Shown: in pieces, positions 24,780-38,000 of the stretch
Layout of the letters: each line of letters begins with the position of its first letter
Numbering within the stretch: the first letter of the stretch is position 1
NCBI GenBank assembly: GCA_019916065.1
Contig: CM034241.1
Coordinates: 22,335,541-22,399,540, forward strand
Length of the DNA: 64,000 nt
Source: Vitellaria paradoxa
Lineage: Eukaryota; Streptophyta; Magnoliopsida; Ericales; Sapotaceae
Direction: 5' to 3'
Notes under the pieces: model-generated
The model's database searches: none
The model's input: only the letters and a program-made list of their open reading frames with translations
What the model was told of the DNA's origin: nothing
Program-made: the position numbers and the translations under genes

Positions 24780-25700
24780 TTCTATTTCTTTTTCAAATAT
24801 CTCATAATGATCATCGAGATAACACCTCTGATGAGGCATCTACTTCCATCTGACTTATTTTGTTTAAAAAAATGAATGCTTGATCTCTTTAATCATCAGT
24901 TGCTCTGAACATTAATGGGATAGAAGACACAAATAATCTCCCATCGGTAGCCATATGTCTTTCTGACATATTTTGTAGAATCTTTGCCTAGTATAGTGTT
25001 TCTACTCAAGATCATAATAGAATTTGTTTTTTAGTTATGGCCTTTCCTTTTTGTATCCCATCTTTCTCCTTTTTAAAGAAAAGATAATTATCAAAAGGGG
25101 ATTATTCCTTCAGTTTTCTAGATTTGGTATGCTTCAAAAAATCTTTCATTTTATCACCATCCCACAGAGCTACAAACTTCAAACACCATGACTTTTCTTT
25201 TAAAGCCATTGGGAATTTTGCTGATCATCGTTTTGTTCAATGCTGAAAAATCTTGGTAGGCTATTGCCTCTAATGGATTGAAGATGATCTTTTTGACTAA
25301 GCCCCAGTAAATTGCTTCAAACCTCCAATTGTCTAACTAAAGGTCAAATTGAATTTTTCCTATTGGAATCATATCTGGTTTTATTAGAAAATTCTTGAAG
25401 GATGGGTTTCATTCTTTAATTATTAACATAGTTATTAATGACTAAAAATATTGTTCTAGGAAGGACTTGTTTAACCTCTTTATAAAGTTTAATTTTTTTA
25501 CTTTTCAAAAAAATGAGCATTACTAGAAGAAATTTCTAAAATTTTCCTAAATTGTTGAATCTCAAAAATTCTTTGGTAATCAAATAATGAAGTTTTAAAA
25601 TTGAATTTTGAAATTATATCTATTGATAATTCTTTTAAATTATCAATTTTTTCGTGGAGCTTTGTAGCTCGTATGTCATTCCTATTATTACTTCGCGAAA
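24780..25700 (-). pseudogene. Decayed reading frame downstream of caulimovirid RNase H, unassigned
   Basis: Minus-strand sequence directly downstream of the caulimovirid RNase H. The best preserved part, about 25385-25170, reads in one frame with a single stop and contains GKIQFDL, DNWRFEAIYWGLVKKIIF and NPLEAIAYQDFSALNK. A second readable part near 25660-25560 contains LHEKIDNLKEL. In circular caulimovirid maps this place holds a post-polymerase ORF, but I could not assign the protein to a named family. Many stops and frameshifts; not functional. Confidence 0.45.
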
Positions 25701-25749
25701 TTCATAATTTTTTTTGAAATATAACTTATTTATATTTTATTCTGGAGAT

Positions 25750-28700
25750 TATGAAGTTTGCTCTCTAGATAGGGATTGAAGAAGTCCAATATTCCTCCTT
25801 CTGTTAAAGCAAGTGGCTTTTTTAGCATTGCTTGAGCATAGCTTCCATGAGACAAGCTTTTCTGGAATATTTTTCTAGTAAAAGTTCTTTTAGCTTGTTT
25901 AGCTTGTACTTCTTTGCATTTAGAACTAGTTGCCCTGACATCCCTGTCTTGTTTAGTTGTTCAGAAGATTTTTGCAATATTAAAGACTTTTGTTAGTCTT
26001 AATATTCGTTTGGATGCTTGCTAAAATAATCTGCAAGAACATTTTTAGTAGATTTAATATGTTCAACTTCAAATGAATATTAAGAAATATAATTGGACCA
26101 TCTAATTTTTCTCGGATTATTTTCAATTCCTTTTTTTGTCTAAGAAAATTTTTTGTCGCTTGATTATCTATTCTTATAAAAAAAACTTAACAGGTGCCAA
26201 ATAGATTTGAAATTTCTTTATACCATTTTTTTATAGTTAAGAGTTCTTTTTCAAAAATCATGTAATTAAGTTCATTTAGCTTGAACTTTTTAGAATTATA
26301 TCTACATATTAATTCTTCAGAACCTTTATGTTCTTTTAGAATTTTAAGACTATCAACTTTTTCAAATTTCTTTTTTTATTTTTACTATTTTTAGTACTAC
26401 TTCCCCGAATATTTCTAAGACATCTGTCTAGGATTAAGAGATTAGATTTTGTTAAAAAATAAACCTTTAAATTTGATTTAAACAAGGTTTTTATTTCTTT
26501 TAATCTCTTTGTATCTTCTTCACCCCATTCAATTTTTATATTGAAATTCTTTTGATTCTTTTGAGTTTTTTTTTTTTTCAATTTTTCTAAGAACGGTTTT
26601 TCCCATTTTGAAAGATTTTCTATAAATTATCTTTCATAATTTAATAATCTAAGAAGACTTTGTAAGTCTTTTAAAGTCTCCATTTTTCTGGGATTTTTTT
26701 TAGTTTTATGATTATATGAGCTTGTAAAACAATTCCGGATGAACTGATATAATACTTAAATAATCAATTTTTTTATTTTTTTCTATCTCAATCTTTTTTG
26801 GATATAGAATTATTCCATTATCTAAAAAGTTTTAACAAACTATTTGTAAATGATGTTTATTGCTTAATTGTGTCCTCTTCAAAGTGACGTAAACAACACA
26901 AGTATAAGGTGGACATTGTGGTATCACAATAAATGTCGATGAATACCTATTCATATCCACAGAGAGTTATTGTTTAGAACCACGAGTAACTCAAAACCTC
27001 TAAGAATTTTGTAACAAAATTGAAATCCTCACAAAGAACTGATGGTGTGTTGTTTGATTTGTTGGAAAATGATCAAAAAATGGTTTAAAATTTTGATTAA
27101 TAAAACATTATATGGAAAAAACTTGGATCAAGTTGAATTAGGTAGTAACATCCATGGATCTTCAAGCATTAGCAAGAAATGAATCATAAGATGTACCATT
27201 AAGTTCAAGTGAGAATAATACTTGATTGATTTAGAATGGAAAAAACATTTCTACTCTATTGAAGTATTGTTCCAAACACTTGAGGTGCATAATTCATATA
27301 GAATGCATAAGAACTCTTAATTAGTAATCTCCATACAAAATTAGAAAATTTTGTAGGAAGATTCTAAACAAGCAATTCACATACAATCTAACATGAACTA
27401 TACAATTCTAATGTTAAATCAACAACATCAACAAGTGATTTCTAAAGTATCTAAATCAATTCAAGATCATTCATCAAAATTGAGAAATCAAACATTGAAA
27501 ATCAATTACCTTGAAGAACCACTTCAACTACTACCATATTTAACTTGAATACAAAAGTAAGACTACCCACACATTAAAATAAGAATCCAAATCTATATAT
27601 TGAATTGAATTCATTACAGAAATTCAGATTTACAAAAATGAAAATTAAAGAGAAAATTTGCAAAAGAAACTTTCTAACTTACCAAATAAGATCCAAATTC
27701 TCTCTCTTCTCCCCTCTATCTATCTGCTCTGTTCTATATATATCTTTCAGTTGTAAACTCACAGCTATTTATATCCAAGTTTCAAAAAAATTACAAAATT
27801 ACCCTTAAAATATTTGACTCTAAAATCATCTGGACGTTTGGACCCCTATTTGCACTAACGACACCATTCGGACAATGGTCCAGAGGGTAGTCTCAACTTA
27901 ACTTATTCTGATCTAACATAATTTACACTCATTTCTATCGATCGAAGGCTTGTGCGCACGGTGTATCATCCGAAAGATTGTTCGCAAGGTAGATGAACAC
28001 TTATACTTTTTACTCTCCACATGGCTCCGCACGAAACACCGTCTGGACAGCCATCTGAATGATTTGCTATGCGCACTGGGGTGCTAATGCTAGGATCATC
28101 CAGACAGGGGTCTGAACGATCTTTTTTCCTTCTATTTTTTTAGTCTCTTTTATACCTTCAAATTAATTAATATGTGCTTAAATCCTTGCAATAGCCTGAA
28201 ATAAAGGAAAAACAGTATTTAGGGATAATTAAATCATTTTAATTTCTTATTGTGCATGATTGATGACTCTTAGTATGTTTAAATTGTCATTTTATGTGAT
28301 TAATCATTTATGTTTTACTTTGTTTTGGAGAAAATTAATACATCATCTATATAGACAAAACATAAATTTTTAAGATCATTAAAGATATCGTCCATCTATC
28401 TTTGAAATATTTGTGGCGCATTACATATTTCAAATGGTCAAACTGTCAATTGGTAATGGTCATATAGTGCATGGAAAGTAGTCAATAGTTTTGACTTTTC
28501 TATAAGCTTGATTTTTCAAAAACCTGATTTGCAATCATATTTACTAAATATTTTAATATATCTGGTTTGAGTTATTAAAACATCTTTTCTAGGTATAAAG
28601 TACCCATCAAATGTCAAATTTTCATTTAATTTTTTATAATTGATGACCATCTTAGCTTTTCTTATTCTTCTTTCGCTGTAATTCATTATAAGGAAAACAG

Positions 28701-28850
28701 GAGTGGAATGTTGACTTCTAGTTGGTTTCATAGGTCTTTTATCTAAAAGTCCTTTTATCCTAATTATTTTCTGTTCATCTTTCAATTTTATATGACAATA
28801 TCTGAGAGCTTTTTCCATAATATTAAAGGATCTTCTGAGAAGTTTGAGCT
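25750..28850 (-). pseudogene. Endogenous caulimovirid polymerase (RT and RNase H), split by an LTR
   Basis: Old viral polymerase remnant in the host genome, reading from 28850 down. The RT fingers segment is in frame 28818-28516 (words ARKAKMVINYKKLNEN-like, as KAKMVINYKKLNEN, then YFIPRKDVL). The active-site box FVYIDDVLIFSK follows at about 28363-28328. The frame is then cut by the LTR at 26872-28315 and resumes near 26870 with an HHLQIV block, a LNYE...FIENLSKWEKPF stretch near 26640-26580 and an RNase H end near 26100-26010 (FEVEHIKSTKNVLADYFSKH). Caulimovirid rather than retrotransposon identity rests on these motifs and the lysine-rich coat-type zinc region upstream. No integrase was seen. 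Multiple stops and frameshifts throughout; the copy is dead. Confidence 0.8.
26872..28315 (-). mobile_element. Solo LTR-like insertion in the caulimovirid polymerase
   Basis: About 1.44 kb interrupting the polymerase just after the YIDD box. On the minus strand it has a promoter-like GATATAAATAGC (about 27773-27762) and a GC-rich island upstream of it (27830-28120) with repeats of CTGGAC / GGTCC words. The rest is AT-rich without domains. Terminal bases fit TG...CA loosely (TGATTAATCA side near 28310; GAGGACA side near 26872). I could not find a convincing 5-bp duplication, so boundaries are approximate. Confidence 0.6.
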
Positions 28851-28859
28851 CAATTTATC

Positions 28860-30840
28860 ATAAACCTAATGAGATTCACAATCGTTTTTAATGAATCTGT
28901 TAAAATTGAACTATTATCACCACATTTGAGTGGCTCAAATCCTTTACTGTAGATTAAATCATGAGTTTTTAACTAAGGAATTTGATTAGATTTGTTTCTA
29001 TTAGTTAAGGTTACTTGATCACGAGATATACTCATAGGATAATATTGAGTTAGAAAATTATTTTCTAAAAGAACCTCTTTTTTGTTTTTACTGAAAATAT
29101 AATTTCCTTCGCTTTAAAGTCCACTATTGATGTTGTGTCATTAGCATTTTTAGCTAAGATAGGATTTTTCATTTGAATCCAATATTCTTTTAATATGGCA
29201 TTTGGTTATCATACTGCAGTTGTAACTCCAATATCGATAAGTGTATGTAGATTATATGGTTAATAACCTTCAAATTCAAATATGATTTCAATGTAATAAT
29301 ATTTCTCTTATTTTGCTTATAAAAAAATATTATTTTTGAATCCATTTTTAGTTGTTCAAAAATAATGAATTTTTGCTCTTTTTCATTAGAACTTCCTGGA
29401 AGAAATGGAACTTGGATTCTTCTTAATCCATTTTCCTTGTCAAAACCATTTGAGCTTGAAGAACCTTTTTCAATATTTTTGAAGTTATCCGTTTTGAATG
29501 ATTTTTTACTTGTAGCTAATTTGTTTATTTCTGAAGTAGAGTGCATTTCTAGATGCTTGAAATTCAATTAATTTTCGAGAAAATTCTAGTTGATCTCACG
29601 TAAGATTTTCAAACACTCACTGTTTAAGTATTCTTAAATCTTTTATAATCTTGCTTTAATTTTGGTATCAAATGGTTTAGGTTCATATAACTCAACCATA
29701 CCAATGTCAACATTTTTTTTCTTAACTTCAGTATCACTAGTTAATTGATGGACAGCTTTTCCAAGAAATTTTTATGTCATTTGCATTACCGTCCATCTTA
29801 ATATTCTGCGTCTGGATTCTTAGTGTTAATGCATCTAAGATTTTTTTATCATTTATAAACAAAGGTTTAATTCTAAAGAGGATTTCTCTAGAAACTAAAT
29901 TTGATTCTATCCTCCTATTAGCAATTAAATAAGGTCATAAAATCTTTTGTCTTAGATTACACATAAGATTGGTGAGTTCACTTCAAGTTTAAACAATAGT
30001 CTAATCTCTATTTGGATTATACCAATGCGAATGAATCTTACTTTAGGATACTTCTGTTTTAGTTTTCTAATTTTTTATTTGTCAAAAATTCTTATTTCTA
30101 CTTGCCCATTAGAGGAGGATTTTGTCTTTCTTATTCCTTTGCATATTTCAAAGTGTTGGGCTTGTCATGGTTTAAATTTAAATTTTTTATGTAAGTCTTC
30201 TATTTTAAGACTTTTATATTTTATCAATATATCATTTTCAATAGCTATGTCTTCTTTGACTATATCTCCTAAACAAATTTGATTTAATTCGTGTTTAGGG
30301 ACTGAATCAAAGGTTCAAATTTTCCATTAGGATTTGTTTTTTGCCATCATAAAAATGAATTCTTCATTTTCTTTTGAAGAATTCAAAGAAAGAGATTTTG
30401 ATTCATATGAAACTTCTTCCTCTGAATCTATTTTTTCTTCTCCAAGACAAATTTCTAAATTATTTTCCTCTAAAAATTTGATTACCTTATTGTTGTTTTT
30501 TTGGACAATCTAGTGCAATAAGACCTTTTTCATTGCAGAAATAATAAGTACAATTTTTCACTGATTTTGTTCCAAATTTTTTCTTTTTGAATTTTTTAAC
30601 ATATTTCTTTTTTTTTTTTAAATATTCTTTTATTTCTAGATTTCCACTTTTTGATTTTAAAGTATTTTTTATTTTGTCTGTGATATGATTTATTCACAGA
30701 GCATTCAACTTCCTAATTTTCTTATAGGATTTTTTTACAAGTTTTTCCTTCGCTTCATTTAAACAATTGATTTTTAACTTATTTTTAGGCTTTTCTTTGT
30801 AGACAATGTTGGGTTTGATTTCTGCTTGGTTCAAGGCCTA
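28860..30840 (-). pseudogene. Endogenous caulimovirid coat-type region and protease region
   Basis: Upstream part of the same decayed viral copy. At about 30780-30560 the minus strand is very lysine-rich, and it is followed by a degraded zinc knuckle at about 30556-30505 (FCNEKGLIALDCP; the first Cys and the His appear to be replaced by Tyr and Leu). An acidic Ser/Glu-rich stretch follows (SLNSSKENEEFIF, about 30380-30340). This order, lysine-rich then zinc knuckle, is that of caulimovirid coat proteins. The frame at 29567-29190 occupies the protease position, but I see no intact DTG/DSG site. Broken by many stops. Confidence 0.65.
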
Positions 30841-30889
30841 AGGGATGGAGTTCTACCTTCTTAACAGCATATACAAGATGTAAAGAACT

Positions 30890-32591
30890 AGGAAATGTTG
30901 TTATGATGCATGTTTAGGATTTTGAAGTCATGAATGGATGATTCAAGTGAAATGGTAATTGTATATATGTGTACGTATAAGTTCGAACTAAGATTTTGAC
31001 TTTTGAAGAGTGAGTTAACTAAAACTTGTTTTGATTGATTCATTGAAATCTTATAGGTCCTAGAGAACACATGGAAATAAAGTTTTGAACTAAGAATTTG
31101 ATTTGACAAAGTTTAAAGCTTAATGGTATAAATAAGTGCTCGAACCAAAACAGAAGAACTCGCCTACGTATAGAGGGGCACCCTGAGGGTCTAGCGGGGT
31201 GCCCTATCCCTTATGCAGGTGCCCGGGTCCTTTACAGGGATGCCCTGGGAGCTCTAGAATCACAAATTTAGTCTCTTTTGATGTTAAACCTATTTATTCC
31301 TATCTTACAATTGAAATATGTTTAATATAATGAGTTCTAGCATTTCTAATGAGACATATATGATGTTTGGTTTAATTTTAATTATGAATTGAAAGTATGT
31401 TAAGAATATGTTTATTTGATATGTAGATAAGTTAAGATTATTGAATTGATTTTTATGATGAATTACGTTACTCCTTAATTAAGTATGAGATGAAATATTG
31501 CTATTAGAATAACGAAATGTTAATATGAATAAAGAATGTGTTAATATGATATTGCGATGAGTTAGGGTTATTAAATTGATTTTTATGTGGATATAAGTTG
31601 TTAATTAGATGAATGAAGTGATAAAAGAGAACATGATAATGTTCATATGAATGAAATGAGATAAAATGGAAAGGTGACTAATATTGTGACACGAGGATGG
31701 AGGATACAAGAATATAGGAAGGGTACAGAGATTTTTCTAATGTTTAAAGACCAAAAACTTGCGCAGGAATTGGTATTCATGCCTGTAGGTTAATAGCTAT
31801 AACATGATGTGTGTTGCAGCTAATCATGACCTTTAATGACAACATATATTGTAGCTAATTATGGAGCTTAATGATGACATATATTGTGGCTAAACGTAAT
31901 CCTAAATGATGACATCGATTGTACCCACCTCATATATTTAAATGAAAATGATAATGAAATTGAGAAATGACAATAATGATGCTAAGTAAGGTAACAATTG
32001 GACAAAATATTGAGATTGGTGATGACGATTATGTTATTTGATTTTACTAAGATATTATGATAATGATGAGAAATATGATCCACCCATATGATGATCTTGA
32101 TAATTGTTTGATGACGTATAATGGTTATGTTGAATATGTTGATTTATATATGATGGTTGTGTTTAATGTTGTTGTTTACATTATATATATGCTTTTATGA
32201 TACTTTGTGAGTACAAGTGGATTAGTGCTCACGTCTCTACAGAATTTTTTTTAAGAGCCGATCCAAAAAATTAGCTGGGCACTTGGTGGGACTAGAAGTG
32301 TACAAGAAGTTGTAGACTTTGCATTTTTTATTGTTTAAGTTTATTTTCATTTGGGGATTGTAATATTGTTTAATTTGGAGATATATTTCGATTGGGTTGT
32401 AAAGGTCATGAGGCCTATATTTATTTATTTTGTGAGATATGTTAGAGCATGGAAGCCTGGCAATAGCCAAGGCTTGATTTATATTATGATATTGTTATCT
32501 TATGTGGATGTTGCTCTGGGGTAGTTATAATGCTCTGATTAGGGTATTGTTAATTACTCACTCCTCAGGTCACGAGATTCGGGACGTGACA
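30890..32591 (+). repeat. 5' LTR of the old gypsy element
   Basis: About 1.7 kb. The right end is firm (TGACA at 32591, followed by the primer site); the left end is approximate, perhaps TGTTGTTATGATGCATG near 30896. It contains a GC-rich island at about 31155-31250 with repeated GGTGCCC/GGGTGCCC words, and a 35-bp minisatellite at 31814-31918. Confidence 0.65.
31814..31918. repeat. 35-bp minisatellite, three copies
   Basis: Units at 31814-31848, 31849-31883 and 31884-31918. All start TTGNNGCTAA and contain AATGAYRACAT. A fourth partial unit follows. It lies inside the LTR. Confidence 0.85.
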
Positions 32592-32594
32592 ATT

Positions 32595-32606
32595 TGGCAT
32601 CAAAGT
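32595..32606 (+). other. Degraded primer binding site of the old gypsy element
   Basis: TGGCATCAAAGT, 3 bases after the LTR end. It resembles the tRNA-Met primer site TGGTATCAGAGC with mismatches, which agrees with the element's age. Confidence 0.6.
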
Positions 32607-33159
32607 CTAGGTTAGAATATCGAAGAACATTAGGAGTATTGCATTTCATATTGTATGTTTAAATGTTATACATGGTATTTAATTGGTCCTAATTTTGGAA
32701 TTTAATGGCCTTGTAAAAATTTTAGACAGGGATGAAAAAGGGAGAAAGCAGCAACATAAAACTCAGCCCACTGATGACATAGTTTTTCCTAATAACGATA
32801 TCTTTGTGAAAGTAGCAACTGAATGTTTAACTAAGTCCTCTTCCTAAAGTGAACCAATAGGTGTGATAGAGACGGCACCAGTGTCGTCAACCATAAGCAT
32901 GCCAGTGGTGCCATACTATAAGACATCCTATCAGATTCCATATTCAGCTTAATACCCTTATCAATACACTGTGCCTTATCCAACCACCTACCCATCACAA
33001 TACCCATATCCTATAATGGTAGTTCATACCGTGTCTATAATTCTAGCAGTTTCCCAAGCTGACGTGATAGCAAACCCAAATGAGGTTGGAGCACAGAATG
33101 CAAGTAGCTAGGATACTAGTACTTAGGGAACTAGTACCTATAAGACGGGTGAGAGTTCC

Positions 33160-33300
33160 AATAGGAGGAAGGCTTTTCGAAGAGCTTGTGGCACTTGTCA
33201 TAGATTGGGATATATACCCATAGACTGTCCTAGGCGTTGCCACCTAACTTATACTTATTGTGGCATGAAAAAGCACTCATATAAGTTTTGTCCCTATTGT
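33160..33300 (+). pseudogene. Remnant with two zinc-knuckle-like motifs
   Basis: One frame reads RRACGTCHRLGYIPIDCPRR and then a second Cys/His block (CGMKKHSYKFCPYC) before a stop at 33300. The first block has CX2C...C spacing like a CCHC knuckle. Upstream (32890-33060) is rich in Tyr, Pro and Gln codons. It lies between the primer site and the main gag of the old gypsy element, so it may be an extra 5' ORF of that element or part of another one. Not assigned. Confidence 0.45.
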
Positions 33301-34624
33301 TGAGGTTGGAAAGTGAGGGGAAAATTTTTAAATGAAATTCCCTATTACGGTAGTCGGATGGGTCTTACGGTTTTTAATTATTGTTTTGATATGACTTTCC
33401 TTAACTTCAATTAGTGGGATGTAGTTTTAAAACTAATGTAGTAACTGTAAATACAAAATGTACCAACTTTTATTTTAATGAAATTATGCCATGTTTCAAT
33501 CTTAAGAATTCAAATTGTACACCACTCTTTTAGGCTTTATATTATTTTTTGATAAAACGTGCCATCACATAGAATAAGAGTTAAAGGTTGAGGCAGAGGC
33601 CGAGGTAGAGGTAGAGGTAGAGGAGGGGGAGATGCCCCGATAGACCATGATGAGATTATTGCACCTGTTCAGCAAGAACAGGAAACACACTTGAGCACAG
33701 TGGTTGAGGCATAGCCTAACATTTCATAGGGGGCCCCGAGGAAGAGGAGGTGCAATGCCGAGCACTTAAGATTCCACAGCCCGCAGCAGTAGATGCTGGG
33801 GCCGTCTGATAGCAGTTGGTGGTGACCATAGCCGTGATAGCAAGGGTAGCCTGAACGGGTCCCCAACCACTATTGCAAACCAGTTCGGGTACACTTGAAA
33901 GGTTCAGAAGGATGGAGTCCCCAACTTATGATTGGGCAACAAATACAAACGTAGTTTAGCAGTTCTTAGATGAGTGTGAGAATATGTTAATGGTTATAGA
34001 GATTACTAACCATTTGATCTGCATTACTTTGACCACATTTTAGTTGGTGGGACAGGCATCAGCCTAGTGAGCTAGTGTGAGGGATTCAAGAGGATCAGTG
34101 GGTCTCATTTGGGAGAGGTTTAAGGATAGGTTTAGGGGCCATTTCTTTCCATAGTCTTTGAGAAATACAAAGAGGTAAGGGTTTACCAATTTGACACAGG
34201 GGAATATGACAGTATTGGAATATAAAAGGAAAATTTTTGACTTATCTAAGTATGCACTAGAACTTGTTTCCATTGTCCACCTAAAATGTAAGAGATTTGA
34301 GAGAGGATTGAGACTAGTGTTGAGAAATAGAATGGAGTTGCTGGGGTTAGAGGATTATGAGACCCTAATTAATAGGACAATGACAGTTAAGAGGGACCTA
34401 AATGAAACCAAAAATATTAAGGAGAGTCGCCATAGTAGGGGTTCAAGAACTCAAAAAGAAGGCGGGAGCAAGAAAAGATTAAGAGGCAGTTCGTCAGATT
34501 CACAAGTATAGTCATTAAACTAGGGGTACAGCACCCCCATAGTCTAGGAGATCATACGGGACTTCTCAGAGGCAAATTATTTGTTATAATTGTAGACAGT
34601 TAGGTCCTAAGAGTACAGAGTAGC

Positions 34625-35041
34625 TGTTATGTTGTTTAGATACAGAGCAGGTGATGGGTTTGTTGATAGGTAGGGTGAGAGCATCTCGCTTTCGTTGTTT
34701 ACCTATCATGGATAATTAAAAAGATGAAGGATGGTTGGTTTAGTTTGAGGAAAACCGGCCTTCTAACTCAACTCAAGGTTGAAGGTAGATACTCAGTGAT
34801 GCCCTTTATTCATGAATAACATAGTTTAAATAGCCAACATTGCCTTTACAAGAAAGTCAATGTATAAGCTAAAATAGGACAATAAATTTTAATAGAAATT
34901 AACAGTAAATTGATTGCCGCATATCATGGCAATTATTATGGTGATTTGCTGCTAAAATGGAAGGCTGCATATCAAGGAGATTTGCTAGGATTGCTGGAGC
35001 TTATCTTTGGATCTGCAGTTCCCCAATTTTTGCCCGTAACA
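34625..35041 (-). repeat. 3' LTR of the Reina-type element
   Basis: 417 bp, aligned by eye with 39426-39878. Differences are scattered substitutions plus the extra segment in the 5' copy. Confidence 0.9.
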
Positions 35042-38000
35042 TCTCCCTTTCCTTCAAAATGCCCCTTGTCTCCAAGGGACAAATAAGGAAACCGTGCTGT
35101 GAATTATTCAACTCTTTCCCATGTCGCATCTGCTGGGGGTAGGTTCTGCCAGTGAACCAACAATTCAGGAGAGCCCCCTATTATTCAAGAATCTAGAATG
35201 GCTTGCAGCAGTGGATGTGGAGAGGATTCTTCAGGTAATGGAGGCAGTGCAGATGAAATCAAGACTTGGTCCCCAACCCACTTCTTAAGTAATGAAATGT
35301 GAAACACCGGGTGAATTTTGGAATCTTTGGGAAGCTCTAGTTTGTAGGCAACGGGTCCAACTTTAGCAAGAATTTTAAAGGGTCCGAAGAACTTGGGGCT
35401 AAGTTTCAAATTCCTCTGCTGAGCCACACTAAATTGGCAGTAAGGATGCAACTTAAGATAAACATAATCTCCAACCTGATATTCTTGCTCCTTATGCTTG
35501 GAATCATAAATTTTTTCATTCAACTTTGGGCCACCTGCAAATTATGTTTCGTCTCACGAAGCACTTGATCACGTTCTAAAAGGAATTGTTCCACTGAAGC
35601 AATGCTTGTAGTCCTATGCACATGGGCCAAAAGTGTAGGAGGTTCACGGCCATAGACAATCTCAAAAGGAGTTTTGCCAATGGAGGAGTGAAGGCTCGTA
35701 TTGTAGCAGTACTCCACCCAAGGTAGCCACACCGCCCATTCTTTGGGTTTGCTGCTCGTGAAACAACATAAGTACATCTCCAAAGTTCGATTAACCACTT
35801 CCGTTTGGCCATCCGTTTGGGGGTGGTAAGAGGAGCTAAAATTGAACTTCATACCATTTAATTCGAATAAATGCTTCCAAAACAAACTAGTGAAAACCCG
35901 ATCACGATCAGAAACAATTGATTCAGGCATCCCATGTAATTTGAAAACATTCTCAAAAAATAACTGAGCAACTGAAGCGGTAGTGTAAGGGTGTTTGATT
36001 GGGATGAAGTGACTATATTTGGAAAACCGATCCACCACGACATAAATGGAAGTTTTTGCCTCTTGAAAGTGGCAGCCCATCTACGAAATCCATTGAAATA
36101 TCACTCCAAACATGTCGTGGAATAGGAAGTGGACTCAAGAGGCCAGTAGGTTTAGAATGCTCAACCTTGTTGCGTTGACACGTCTCACATTGCTGGAGAA
36201 ATTTTCGAATTTGCTGCCTCATGCCACGCCAATAAAAGACAACTTTAATTAGGTGGAGAGTTTTATGCATACCCTCATGAGTACTCAAATGGAATTCTCA
36301 TATAATGGGGATAATGAGAGCTGAATTTGTTGGAAGAAATATCCAGTCTTTCAAAAATATCAAACCTCCCTTAAGCATCCAAGGTCCCACAGCTTCTCCT
36401 TGTTCAATTCGATCCACTAGCTCCTTTAATTGTTGGTCTGCTGCAATTTCATCTTTGATGGGGTCTATACACTTAGATACAGGTGCAGATAAGGCATGAA
36501 GTTCAAATTTTCGAAATAGTGCATCTGCGGCCCTATTTTCTTTTCCTTGTTTGTATTGAATTTGAAAATCAAATCCCAACAACTTGACTAACCATTTCTG
36601 CTGAGCTGCTGTTGTGATGGTTTGATCGAGGAGGTTTTGTAGACTTTTTTGATCTGTCCGCATGATGAATTGTGAGCCTAAAAGGTAAGGGCGCCATTTT
36701 TGCACAGCACACACCAAAGCTAACATTTCCTTCTCATATGTTGAAAGCGCTAGGTTTTTGCCCTTCAAAGCTTTGCAAAAAAATGCTATAGGTCGCTCAC
36801 CTTGCATGAGTACTGCTCCAAGACCTACTCCTGAGGCATCATACTCCACAACAAAGGGTTGAGAAAAATCGGGTAGGGCCAAGACAGGCCCAGTTGTCAT
36901 AGCCTGCTTCAATTCTTCAAAAGCCTTTTCTGCTGTTGAGTTCCACATAAATGAATCCTTTTTTAACATATTGGTCAAGGGCTGGGCGATGACTCCATAA
37001 CGGTGAATGAATTTTCGGTAGTAGCTTGTAAGACCCAAAAAACCTCTCAACCCTTTCAAGCTAGTAGGCTTAGGCCATGTGAGCATAGAAGAAATCTTCT
37101 TAGGGTCCATTGCCACACCATTGTGAGAGATAAGATGGCCCAAGTAATTTACCTCCACCTGCCCAAATTGGCACTTTTCTTTTTTTACGAAAAAATGGTT
37201 AGAACGTAATTGGTGTAATACCCGCCCCATATGATTTAAATGCTCCTCCCATGATGAACTATAGATTAGGATATCATCAAAAAAAACCAAAACAAATTTT
37301 CGAATGCATTCTCGAAATACCTCATTCATCACACTTTGGAATGTGGCGGGGGCGTTGGTGAGACCAAAGGGCATTACCAGAAACTCGTAGTGGCCCTGAA
37401 GGCCACAGAATGCGATCTTCTCCACATCTTCTGGCCTCATACGGATTTGGTGGTATCCTAACCTCAAATCCAATTTGGTAAAGAACCTCGCCCCGTGTAA
37501 TTCATCCAATAATTCATCTATTACTGGAATAGGATACTTATCCTTAATGGTAATATTATTGAGTGCTCGGTAATCAATACATAGCCGCCAAGAACCATCG
37601 TGTTTCTTCACTAAGAGCACTAAGGATGAATACGGGCTCGTGCTAGGGCGCACCACTCTGGAGGATAGGAGATCTTCAACCATCCGTTCAATTTCATTTT
37701 TTTTATAGTGCAGGTAACGGTACGGTCTCACAGAAATTGGGCCCGTTCCTACCTTCAAGGGTATCCTGTGATCTTGGGCTCTTTGGGGCGGCAAGCCTTT
37801 AGGTTCTTGAAATACATCCAAGAAATGATCCAATAATGAGAGTAAATATGGGTCGGTTGGGCTAGAATTTTTTTGTCCTGTACCTAAATTGATGGCCAAC
37901 AATTGCAACATATAGGCTCTCTTCCCTTTCATCAAACAACTCCTTATTTCACAGTCATTAATTAACCGCTTTGGGTGCCCCATTGAGCCACGGAACTCCA

